From positions 1-6,281 of the forward strand of contig JALTOP010000153.1 in the NCBI GenBank assembly GCA_027000105.1: a stretch of 6,281 nt of DNA. The letters run 5' to 3'. Shown one piece after another: positions 1-6,281 of the stretch; position 1 is the stretch's first letter, and each line of letters opens with the position of its first letter. Origin of the DNA: Planctomycetaceae bacterium. GTDB lineage: Bacteria > Planctomycetota > Planctomycetia > Planctomycetales > Planctomycetaceae. The notes below the pieces were generated by a model. The model was given only the letters and a program-made list of their open reading frames with translations. It was not told where the DNA came from and made no database searches. The position numbers and the translations under genes were made by a program.

Positions 1-267
1 CACGGGAAAAAGAAGGGAGAAGATAAAATAGACAGACATGGAAGCCACGATCGTACTGGTTTGGACGAACTTGAAACGTTACCAACCTGCCCGATTCAGT
101 CTAACGGTTTGCCTTCACCCACGACAACAGAACAGCTTTCCTGTTGCCGAAACCGATTTTCCTGATGCCTCGCACCGAATATGCCGATTATTACGATTGT
201 GCGGGTCTATACCGATCAGGGACAGCCTGCGCCTGAACAAATCTAACGGAATCGGGGGGATAATTGA
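1..267. other. leader region upstream of the SLBB gene, no convincing gene
   Basis: This stretch holds no protein that can be recognised. One open frame runs on the + strand from an ATG at 38 to a TGA at 269-271, which overlaps the start codon of the next gene as ATGA. Its 77-residue product has no recognisable domain, membrane segment or motif. It uses three ATA, two TTA, one CTA and one AGG codon, which is poor codon usage compared with the neighbouring genes. A purine-rich run at 5-23 lies too far from its ATG to be a good ribosome binding site. It is therefore treated as non-coding, although translational coupling through the ATGA overlap cannot be excluded. No promoter with good -35 and -10 boxes at proper spacing was found, so the promoter of the downstream operon may lie left of the window or be of a non-standard type. 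Confidence 0.5.
254..260 (+). promoter_or_regulatory. ribosome binding site of the SLBB gene
   Basis: GGGGGGA ends seven bases before the ATG at 268. This is a good Shine-Dalgarno-like purine run at normal spacing, and it decides the start. A second ATG directly follows at 271, so translation may begin at either methionine; the difference is one residue. Confidence 0.55.
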
Positions 268-2385
268 ATGATGCGCAAACGACGTATCTATTCTTGCAGA
301 AAAGAGTTATGTCTGATCTGTGCTGTTGCGATCAGTCTGCTGGGGGCAACAATGGCAGTAGCCGCTGCCCCACGTACGATCGTTTTCGGTGAGAAAGAAG
401 ACTCCTCGTCTGTTCAAATGTTTGCAATTATTGGTGAGATTGCCAGACCGGCGACTTATCAGGTGAAGCAGAAAGAAGTCACTCTGAAGCAATTGATTGA
501 TTTCGCGGGAGGTCCGACAGCCGCTGCGGGAAAGAAGATACGGGTTCTGCGTGGCGGCAAATCGATTCTGGTCTTGCTCAGTTCCGGACAGGAGCAGTTC
601 AAGCTTACCGATGGCGATGTCGTCATTCTGGATCGCGCCTGGCAGACGGCTGCCCGAACGATCTCGTTTGATAATCTCCCCCAACCGTCCCCAGGTTCCG
701 GTTCTCCCATCACGGTAGATCGTGCGAATTTGAAACGTAACCGAACTCGCCCCAATCATGGGCAAATTGTCCTTCTCGGGTTGACTTCGCAGCCGGTCGT
801 TCTCCCTCTTTGGGGGGAAAGGTTGACTGTCGAGACACTACTCACCAAATACATGAGACAATCTCAAGCTGTTGCGCGGAAAACCCGAATTCTGGTGGGC
901 CGGAAAAACAGAACGCATTCCGACGTTCTAACCGCCGGGATGATTCTCGGTATTCCCCAGGCGTTGGTGAATCGCGACACCATCCCCAGACTTCCCGCTC
1001 CAGTCATCATCGGCGAAGAACCTCCGGTGACTCGCCCAGAAGCAGGGAATGGGACAGAAACGTCATCGGTTTCACCAGATGATTCTGTCGGGCTGGCCAA
1101 TCTGGTTGACCGGTCATTAGGGCGTTCATTGCGCAACCCGTTGCCTTTGCTTTCTACGACCGACAATGAGAAATCGGCTTTGAAACCGACAATCATCGCC
1201 TATTCGGAAATTATCGCATCAGGCTCGGAGCCATCAAGATCGGAGCAGAGTGACAAAACAGAACCGGAGTCGGCAACGAAATCGGAACCGGAAGAACAGA
1301 AACTGAAACAGAATGTCACTCTGCCCATGCTGCCGAGTGAGAATGAAGCCCCAAGTGAATCGGAAGCGCTGTTCGTTCCTCAGGAAGTGGTAAACCAACC
1401 GCCATCGAATGAATTGATCAGCATCGATCCTGAACAGGCCGATCGGGAAGAATCAGCCGTTGTTCTGGACGATCTATCAACCGATTTTTCCATCCCGGCT
1501 GAAGCGGATTATTCTCCCGAATCTGATAAACCTGAAGCTGAAAGCAGTCGAGCGAACCTTGAACAGTTCGAGCCTTTCGGGCAATACGACCAGTTGCAAC
1601 ACGATTCGGAATCGGCCTCCCCGATCGGACAGGATACATTCACCACCTTGCTGGAAAAAAAGGCGAAAGAAACGGTACACGCCGCCCAGGCAGGAGAAGT
1701 TGTTCCCAATCCCGTCGAATTGAAGGAGGCGACTGGTGGAACGATGATCGGATTCATCGCGGGAGCCATTGTTGTTATTGGAGTGATGACCGTCATTATT
1801 TCCGCAGTGAGAAATCAGTTTCCACGACCCGGCTATATCGATGAACAGCGGGAAACAATTTCTGAACGAATGGCCGAAAATTCTTTTACCAATCAGCAAC
1901 CAGCCGCGCAGACTGTTTCTTCCTCACCTTCCTTCTCTCCGCCGGTTACTTCCGGAACTCGGGAAAGTTCGCAGCCATTTTCAAGTGACCCACTGACTCG
2001 GGCCAAACAGGAAAAAGAAAACGGACTAAAATCGTTATTGGAGAATCGAATCCCCATTATTGAGGAACGGGTGCTGATGCCCCGTGAAATGAAGTTTTTT
2101 GGCAAACCGAATCTGTATTATGAATTTCGGCTTGATTCGAGCCACGAAATCAAAAAACCGCACCTGGCTTCAAAAATGGGACAACTTGAACAGAAGACAG
2201 AATCAGGCAGCGGATCCGGTGTGGAACATCCAGCCGAAGGACCAAAGTTTTCGAAGGCAGCAACCAGAAGGAAAACAGCCGTTCCCGTTTTCTGGGAAGC
2301 GGAAACAGGCCTGTTTGTTTCGTCCAGCGATCTCCATACAAAAGTGACACAGACGCTTCCGGCAGAAGATGCGGGAAATCAATGA
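268..2385 (+). CDS. SLBB-domain, single-pass membrane protein with long disordered regions
   Basis: The product has 705 residues. Residues 1-34 form a basic N-terminus plus hydrophobic stretch resembling a signal peptide, with a possible cleavage site after the Ala-rich end near residue 34. Residues about 51-122 resemble an SLBB (soluble ligand-binding beta-grasp) domain: a VxGEIxxPxxY-like opening, an LxxLIxxAGG helix, and a closing GDVVIL strand. Residues about 166-238 look like a second, weaker SLBB-like unit. Residues about 250-485 are acidic, rich in Ser, Glu and Pro, with degenerate SEP/TEP repeats around 320-341, and are probably disordered. A transmembrane helix lies at about 491-514, followed by Arg515, then a tail of about 190 residues with two more structured-looking patches (about 595-638 and 671-685). 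SLBB domains are known from polysaccharide export proteins of the Wza type, but the poly-export domain that normally precedes them is not seen here, so calling it a Wza homologue would be unsafe. Periplasmic SLBB domains and a cytoplasmic tail are inferred from the signal-like N-terminus and flanking charge. The actin-like gene follows within 24 bases, suggesting an operon. Confidence 0.75.
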   Translation: MMRKRRIYSCRKELCLICAVAISLLGATMAVAAAPRTIVFGEKEDSSSVQMFAIIGEIARPATYQVKQKEVTLKQLIDFAGGPTAAAGKKIRVLRGGKSILVLLSSGQEQFKLTDGDVVILDRAWQTAARTISFDNLPQPSPGSGSPITVDRANLKRNRTRPNHGQIVLLGLTSQPVVLPLWGERLTVETLLTKYMRQSQAVARKTRILVGRKNRTHSDVLTAGMILGIPQALVNRDTIPRLPAPVIIGEEPPVTRPEAGNGTETSSVSPDDSVGLANLVDRSLGRSLRNPLPLLSTTDNEKSALKPTIIAYSEIIASGSEPSRSEQSDKTEPESATKSEPEEQKLKQNVTLPMLPSENEAPSESEALFVPQEVVNQPPSNELISIDPEQADREESAVVLDDLSTDFSIPAEADYSPESDKPEAESSRANLEQFEPFGQYDQLQHDSESASPIGQDTFTTLLEKKAKETVHAAQAGEVVPNPVELKEATGGTMIGFIAGAIVVIGVMTVIISAVRNQFPRPGYIDEQRETISERMAENSFTNQQPAAQTVSSSPSFSPPVTSGTRESSQPFSSDPLTRAKQEKENGLKSLLENRIPIIEERVLMPREMKFFGKPNLYYEFRLDSSHEIKKPHLASKMGQLEQKTESGSGSGVEHPAEGPKFSKAATRRKTAVPVFWEAETGLFVSSSDLHTKVTQTLPAEDAGNQ

Positions 2386-2396
2386 CGGTTACAGAT

Positions 2397-2407
2397 GAGA
2401 AGAAGAA
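2397..2407 (+). promoter_or_regulatory. purine-rich ribosome binding site that favours the start at 2410
   Basis: The run GAGAAGAAGAA lies just before the ATG at 2410, with GAGAAG ending seven bases upstream. The alternative in-frame ATG at 2395 has no comparable purine run before it, and part of the run lies inside its own first codons. This supports 2410 as the true start. Confidence 0.4.
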
Positions 2408-2409
2408 CA

Positions 2410-3447
2410 ATGAATATCGCAATTGAGTTCGGAGGAAGCGAATTTCGTTCGTTGCGTCGTGAGGCGGGACGTTTGCTCGCTCGACGGGTCTCGACGGAAT
2501 ACCTCGTTCTGGAAGATTCAAAGGCGCGCCGACGTCTACTGGAACGGCACGGCGATGAAGTAGCCCATTGCGATCAGGGAATGATCGTTTACGGTAGCGC
2601 CGCGAATGATCTGGCCGAAATCCTCTCTTTGCCGATGCAGTCCGCTTTGGATGATGGGAGAATCCGAAGCAACGATCCGGTCTCGCGCCAGTTTCTGGGA
2701 GCGCTGGTTGAAGGTCTGATTCCACCACCTGCACAACAAGACGCCACCTGCACAGTAATCAGTTCGCAAGCAGCCAGGAACGATGAGGATCCGGCCCTGC
2801 AGGAAGACCTGGGCTTTCTGTTGAGATTGGTGAAATTACGGGGATATCAGCCAAGCGTGATCTCTCCGGGAATGGGGCTGATCCTTTCCGAATGTGCTGA
2901 TATCGGCTTTTCCGGGATCGCCGTCAAAATGGGTGCCGCCCGGATGGACGTTTCCATCGTCTACCAGACACGGGAGTTGACCCGTTTCTTCCTGCCACGT
3001 GGAGGAATTCACGTCGATCGTCAACTGGCCGTCAGCGACCATCAGTTTGTCAGACTCAAGGATGGTCGGGAAGTGCTTGATACAAGACCGATCCGTCTCT
3101 GGCGGGAAGGAGTCAAAAGTCTCAACAGCATTTCCGACTCACGAATGCTTGAATTGCGGAACCAGTACCGTGAGATTATCCGTTTGGGATTGTACCGCAT
3201 GAGGCAGGAACTGAATCCTTCTCTCATGTCTCAAATTCCGGGAAAATTACCTCTGATTATCGGAGGGCCGATGGCAGGCCCAAGCGGAATCGAGAGACTG
3301 TTCCAGGAAGCAATTGATGACGTCGATCTGCCCATCCAGATCAAATCCGTCCGCCGGGTTCAGGATGTTGCCTTCTCCGTTTTGCGGGGAGGGCTTATCG
3401 CTGGCGAACTCGAACATCCCGACCTTCTCTCCAGCTTTGCAGCTTGA
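2410..3447 (+). CDS. divergent actin-like (MreB/StbA-type fold) protein
   Basis: With the start at 2410 the product has 345 residues, the size of MreB and ParM proteins. The three signature segments of the actin/Hsp70 ATPase fold appear in order. Residues 3-13 (IAIEFGGSEFR) sit where the phosphate-1 loop should be. Residues 169-185 (GIAVKMGAARMDVSIVY) match phosphate-2, followed by PRGGIHVDRQLA at 196-207, like the conserved Gly-Gly-Asp segment of MreB. Residues 280-294 (LPLIIGGPMAGPSGI) match the adenosine motif. The Asp normally seen in phosphate-1 is Glu6, and the Asp opening phosphate-2 is replaced by Lys173, so ATP hydrolysis may be weak or lost. No membrane segment is seen, so it should be cytoplasmic. 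An in-frame ATG at 2395 would add five residues (MRRRT); 2410 is preferred because of the purine run before it and because the first beta strand begins at once. It lies 24 bases after the SLBB gene and is probably co-transcribed. Alternatives are a PilM-like or StbA-like protein; the fold is fairly sure, the function is not. Confidence 0.7.
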   Translation: MNIAIEFGGSEFRSLRREAGRLLARRVSTEYLVLEDSKARRRLLERHGDEVAHCDQGMIVYGSAANDLAEILSLPMQSALDDGRIRSNDPVSRQFLGALVEGLIPPPAQQDATCTVISSQAARNDEDPALQEDLGFLLRLVKLRGYQPSVISPGMGLILSECADIGFSGIAVKMGAARMDVSIVYQTRELTRFFLPRGGIHVDRQLAVSDHQFVRLKDGREVLDTRPIRLWREGVKSLNSISDSRMLELRNQYREIIRLGLYRMRQELNPSLMSQIPGKLPLIIGGPMAGPSGIERLFQEAIDDVDLPIQIKSVRRVQDVAFSVLRGGLIAGELEHPDLLSSFAA

Positions 3448-3562
3448 AGAAGGTGCCGACATAGACCATTCCGTTCCGACCGCGATAATTACCGAACCAG
3501 AGTCGTTCCGCTGCGAAAATTCTCGGCACGAAGTTCGGTTCCCGATGGGTGGTGTTCGGCTC
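3448..3562. other. convergent intergenic region
   Basis: This 115-base gap separates two genes that end towards each other. A bidirectional terminator would be expected. The only pairing seen is ACCGAAC (3491-3497) with GTTCGGT (3533-3539), seven base pairs around a 35-base loop and without a clear T-run, which is weak. No gene was seen here. Confidence 0.5.
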
Positions 3563-4435
3563 TCAGTACGATAAAGTCATCAGCGAGATCAACATCATCA
3601 GACCGTTGAACAGGGCGTGCGCGGTGACAATCGCCAGGTAGCTTTGACGGCGGAGCAGGCACCATCCCAGTGATAACGAAAGCGGAAGCAGTTGAGTCGC
3701 ATCCGCAAAACCGTGTGCCAGACTGAAGCTGACAGAAACGACAAGCCAGGCGACAAAGCGATCCAGTTGGCCTGCTTCAACCAGCCCGTTGAGTAGCAGA
3801 ACACGAAAGAGAAGTTCCTCCACCAACGGGGCAATGATCACCGCTGTTATTCCGACCCCGAGTATCAAATCGGGCGTCCCCTGTTGCAGCAGTTGCAGCA
3901 ACGGATGCAAATCCTCAACGGTTTTCCAGAAACCGGACAGGATGCCCAAAAGAACAGTCCAGGGAAAAACCAGCAGCAGCAATTCCACACCGGCCTGAAT
4001 CTCCGTTTTCCAGTCATCAATACGAAAATAATCGATCATGCTTTCCGAGGAAGGAGAAAACTCCCACAGAAAAATCAGAAATCCACCAATGCCGATCTGG
4101 AGCATCGCATTGGTTATGATCATGTTGAGATCGGGATCGGATGGCTGTTTGGTGTTAAACTCGCCTTTGATGGCATAGATCAATTGGAGGGCGATCCAAA
4201 AACCGGCCAACATGATCGGTGGGGAGGGAATCGAAACTTTTGTCCGGCCTTTTCTGCTCTGTCGAAAACAGACAGGCTCACGTCCCCTTTCCCCCAGAAA
4301 CAGTGGAACGATCCAACGCCACCAAAGTGAAAGTCCCCAAAAAGAAACCGACAGGGCAAGCAGGTTCGCCACGATTAAACCCGATGTTATCTCGATCGGC
4401 ATTTCGGGTGAAAGTTCAGACAGTAGCTCTATCAT
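3563..4435 (-). CDS. CPBP-family intramembrane metalloprotease
   Basis: The product has 290 residues and is strongly hydrophobic, with about eight likely membrane helices (roughly 19-44, 73-90, 104-125, 149-170, 190-215, 226-243, 246-260 and 266-288). All three hallmarks of the CPBP (CAAX protease and bacteriocin-processing, Rce1-like) family are present: EELLFR at 206-211, FSLAH at 237-241 and HALFN at 273-277. The Glu pair, the two His and the Asn form the metal and catalytic site inside the membrane. In this family, members are known or proposed to cleave prenylated proteins, to process bacteriocins or to give self-immunity; the substrate here cannot be read from sequence. The start at 4435 has no strong Shine-Dalgarno sequence, and a second in-frame ATG lies eleven codons later; no upstream in-frame ATG, GTG or TTG was found back to 4500. 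It converges with the actin-like gene and diverges from the FAD gene, so it is probably transcribed alone. No bacteriocin or prenyltransferase gene is nearby. Confidence 0.92.
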   Translation of the reverse strand: MIELLSELSPEMPIEITSGLIVANLLALSVSFWGLSLWWRWIVPLFLGERGREPVCFRQSRKGRTKVSIPSPPIMLAGFWIALQLIYAIKGEFNTKQPSDPDLNMIITNAMLQIGIGGFLIFLWEFSPSSESMIDYFRIDDWKTEIQAGVELLLLVFPWTVLLGILSGFWKTVEDLHPLLQLLQQGTPDLILGVGITAVIIAPLVEELLFRVLLLNGLVEAGQLDRFVAWLVVSVSFSLAHGFADATQLLPLSLSLGWCLLRRQSYLAIVTAHALFNGLMMLISLMTLSY

Positions 4436-4534
4436 CGGGCTTGTTCTGCTTGCTGTAATATGAGTAATGCTGGAAGAAGGCTGGAAGCTGCGAGTCGTGC
4501 TGAAAGCGTTTAAATGTTTTAATCTGGAAGCGTT

Positions 4535-4564
4535 TTAATACCGTATCGATAAAAGGCGTTGCAA
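4535..4564 (-). promoter_or_regulatory. weak candidate promoter for the CPBP protease gene
   Basis: On the - strand TTGCAA (4564-4559) and TATTAA (4540-4535) are 18 bases apart. Each matches four of six consensus positions of a housekeeping sigma-factor promoter. Transcription would start near 4528, giving a leader of about 90 bases before the protease start. The match is marginal. Confidence 0.2.
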
Positions 4565-4648
4565 CCCCATCACGAAAAGAAACCGATTCGAACCGGGAGT
4601 CGATCGAACCGCTGCAATAACTGACGAGCACCAACGCTTCCCGTTGAT

Positions 4649-4677
4649 TTGTAATCGAACTGCCCGAACCGTATGAT
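4649..4677 (+). promoter_or_regulatory. candidate promoter of the FAD-dependent dehydrogenase gene
   Basis: TTGTAA (4649-4654) and TATGAT (4672-4677) are separated by 17 bases, with four and five of six matches to the housekeeping sigma-factor consensus. The expected transcription start is near 4684, only about three bases before the ATG at 4687. The mRNA would then be leaderless or nearly so, which agrees with the lack of a Shine-Dalgarno sequence before this gene. Confidence 0.35.
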
Positions 4678-4686
4678 CCTGATCCG

Positions 4687-6281
4687 ATGAAAATACGCGT
4701 GACAAACCTGCAATTACCTGTTGAGGAGAAAGAGGGCAGCCTGCCGGGAGAGGTTGCGCGACATCTCGGCCTGACAGTGGATGACATCCTGAACTGGAAG
4801 ATCCTGCGGAAATCACTCGATGCCCGCAATCGTTACTCATTGAAGTTTGTCTATTCTCTTGCCGTTGAACTCCCGGACGATCTGGAAACAGGTCGGCTGA
4901 CATCAAGCCCCGGCGTCACCCTGTTCGATCCTGTTGGCTTTGACGACCCGAAGCCCGGTTGTGCGGAACTGGAAAACCGTCCGGTGATTGTCGGTTCCGG
5001 GCCGGCTGGATTGCTAGCCGGTTACTATCTTGCGAAAAAGGGATATGCTCCGCTTCTGATTGAACGGGGAGAAGCTGTCAAGCAGCGGGTTGCCGCGGTT
5101 CGCCGGTTTGATCGCGGGGGCGATTTCGAGCGAGAAAACAACTATCTGTTCGGCGAGGGTGGAGCCGGATGCTTCAGTGATGGAAAACTGACATGCAGAA
5201 TGAGCGGGCCTGATGTCGATTGGACGCTGCAGGCAATTGTCGATTGTGGGGGAAAAGAATCGATTCTCTACGAACATCGTCCGCATCTGGGAAGCAACCG
5301 GCTGCCGATGATCTGTAGAAATTTTCGACGAAAAATCGAGCAATACGGCGGTGAATATCGTTTCAAGTGTCGACTCGAAAAACTGGACGTAGACAACGGG
5401 AAAATACGAGGACTCCATACCTCATCGGGCTACATCAAGGCATCGCAGGTGATTTTGGGAATCGGGCACAGCGCGCGAGATACTTACCAGATGCTTTACG
5501 ATCTTGGCGTGCCGATCTTTCAAAAACCGTTCCAGTTGGGACTACGCATCGAACAGCCTCAGGAACAGATCAACCAGCAAAAATACGGTAACCCTCAATA
5601 CGAACAGATTCTCGGGGCTGCCGACTATTCCCTGATCGCCAAGGGAGAACGCGATCTCTATACCTTTTGCATGTGTGCGGGCGGGTTTGTTATTCCGTCC
5701 ATTTCCGAACCGGGCATGTTTTGCACCAATGGAATGAGTCGCTCCCGGCACGATACGCCTTTTGCCAACAGTGGGTTGATGGTGACCCTGCATCCCGAAG
5801 AATTCGGCAGCACACACCCTCTTGCCGGAGTCGAACTGCAACGCCAGTACGAAAAAGTGGCTTACCAGATCGGCAAGAAAAATTATCTCAGTCCGATCCA
5901 GTGGGTTGACGATTTTCTCGCCCGCAGAGCCAGCACTGATCCAGCTATCCCCTGTTCGTATGAGCGTGGAACCGTTCCGGCCGATTTATCGCACGTGTTG
6001 CCCAGGCCGGTCATCGAGGCGATTCGAAATGGCTTGCCGGTTCTCGAGAAACGTTGGCGCGGGGAGTTCCTGAAGAATGCGACGCTGGTTGGGCCGGAAA
6101 TGAGAGGTAGTGCGCCGGTGCGCATCCAGAGAGATCGACAAACCCGCCAGACCGATGGATTCGCCGGGTTATATCCAGTTGGTGAAGGAGCAGGTTACGC
6201 GGGCGGCATCATCACAGCCGCGGTTGATGGTCTCCGCTCGGCAAAAGCGATCGTCGCCACTTTTGCACCGCTGTCCGGAAA
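4687..6281 (+). CDS. FAD-dependent dehydrogenase of the COG2509 type, 3' end cut by the window
   Basis: The frame is open from the ATG at 4687 to the window edge, 531 full codons without a stop. Residues 1-95 form the N-terminal domain typical of this family, with a conserved-looking KSLDAR segment. The FAD-binding Rossmann motif GSGPAG is at 103-108, ending with the acidic cap in LLIERG. Further family signatures follow: FGEGGAGCFSDGKL at 155-168, CMCAGG at 328-333, TNGMS at 347-351, EMRGSAPVRI before the C-terminus, and GEGAGYAGG at 499-507 followed by a helix with AAVDGLRSA. Members are usually about 530-550 residues, so only a few codons should be missing. The protein should be a soluble cytoplasmic flavoprotein; its substrate is unknown for the family. 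ATG at 4687 is chosen because an in-frame TGA lies at 4645-4647 and no better start follows it; no Shine-Dalgarno sequence is visible. It diverges from the protease gene. The family call is firm, the biochemical role is not. Confidence 0.9.
   Translation, partial: MKIRVTNLQLPVEEKEGSLPGEVARHLGLTVDDILNWKILRKSLDARNRYSLKFVYSLAVELPDDLETGRLTSSPGVTLFDPVGFDDPKPGCAELENRPVIVGSGPAGLLAGYYLAKKGYAPLLIERGEAVKQRVAAVRRFDRGGDFERENNYLFGEGGAGCFSDGKLTCRMSGPDVDWTLQAIVDCGGKESILYEHRPHLGSNRLPMICRNFRRKIEQYGGEYRFKCRLEKLDVDNGKIRGLHTSSGYIKASQVILGIGHSARDTYQMLYDLGVPIFQKPFQLGLRIEQPQEQINQQKYGNPQYEQILGAADYSLIAKGERDLYTFCMCAGGFVIPSISEPGMFCTNGMSRSRHDTPFANSGLMVTLHPEEFGSTHPLAGVELQRQYEKVAYQIGKKNYLSPIQWVDDFLARRASTDPAIPCSYERGTVPADLSHVLPRPVIEAIRNGLPVLEKRWRGEFLKNATLVGPEMRGSAPVRIQRDRQTRQTDGFAGLYPVGEGAGYAGGIITAAVDGLRSAKAIVATFAPLSG

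Larger units (their letters stand above)
4436..4686. other. divergent intergenic region with short direct repeats
   Basis: These 251 bases lie between the starts of two divergent genes and should hold both promoters. AAGCGTTT occurs at 4504-4511 and 4528-4535 (24 bases apart) in an AT-rich patch. CTGGAAG occurs at 4470-4476, 4481-4487 and 4524-4530. TCGAACCG occurs at 4588-4595 and 4604-4611. Any of these could be chance, but their clustering is compatible with operator sites. No gene is supported here. Confidence 0.45.

Noticed and set aside
38..271. A 77-codon open frame on the + strand overlapping the SLBB gene start as ATGA.
   Set aside because: No recognisable domain, poor ribosome binding site and several rare-type codons (three ATA, two TTA, one AGG); coupling by the ATGA overlap is possible but unsupported.
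2150..2734. A 194-codon open frame on the - strand across the junction of the SLBB and actin-like genes.
   Set aside because: It is antisense to two well-supported genes; its product is rich in Arg and Pro, with no recognisable domain.
3491..3539. Inverted repeat ACCGAAC / GTTCGGT between the convergent genes as a terminator.
   Set aside because: Only seven pairs with a 35-base loop and no T-run on either strand; too weak to call.
3884..4330. A 148-codon open frame on the + strand inside the protease gene.
   Set aside because: It is antisense to a gene with three intact catalytic motifs, and its product shows no family features.
4580..4611. tRNA T-arm-like sequence on the - strand (GGTTCGAATC, reverse complement of 4587-4596).
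   Set aside because: The seven-base loop is not flanked by a pairing T stem, and no acceptor stem or anticodon arm could be placed, so it is neither a tRNA nor a credible tRNA-type attachment site.
4673..4690. Five-codon leader peptide (MILIR) ending in TGA across the FAD gene start.
   Set aside because: It overlaps the candidate -10 box and would need a transcript start upstream of it; it lacks a ribosome binding site and is probably chance.

Overview
The window looks like chromosomal DNA of a Gram-negative-type bacterium with moderate GC content. The best guess is a member of the Planctomycetota. That rests on the overall style of the proteins (a long, disordered, Ser/Glu-rich membrane protein with SLBB domains; a very divergent actin-like protein) and on uneven Shine-Dalgarno use. 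No marker gene proves it. No rRNA, tRNA, CRISPR array, insertion sequence or prophage gene was found.

Layout from left to right. Positions 1-267 are a leader region without a convincing gene. Positions 268-2385 (+) encode a 705-residue secreted, membrane-anchored protein with two SLBB-like domains near its N-terminus, a long acidic disordered stretch, one transmembrane helix and a roughly 190-residue tail. Positions 2410-3447 (+) follow closely and encode a divergent member of the actin/MreB/Hsp70 ATPase fold. These two genes probably form one transcription unit. A 115-base gap separates them from a converging gene at 3563-4435 (-), an intramembrane CPBP-family protease with all three catalytic motifs. 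A 251-base divergent intergenic region (4436-4686) then leads to a FAD-dependent dehydrogenase of the COG2509 type, 4687 to beyond the right edge (+). It is almost complete: the C-terminal family signature is inside the window but the stop codon is not.

How the genes may work together. The most interesting pair is the SLBB protein and the actin-like protein. The predicted topology places the SLBB domains outside the inner membrane and the tail in the cytoplasm, where the actin-like protein would be. This could be an envelope-to-cytoskeleton link analogous in layout, not in sequence, to MreB with MreC/RodZ, or PilM with its membrane partners. That is inference from gene order and topology only. 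The CPBP protease and the FAD protein are recognisable housekeeping or accessory families with no evident functional tie to the pair.
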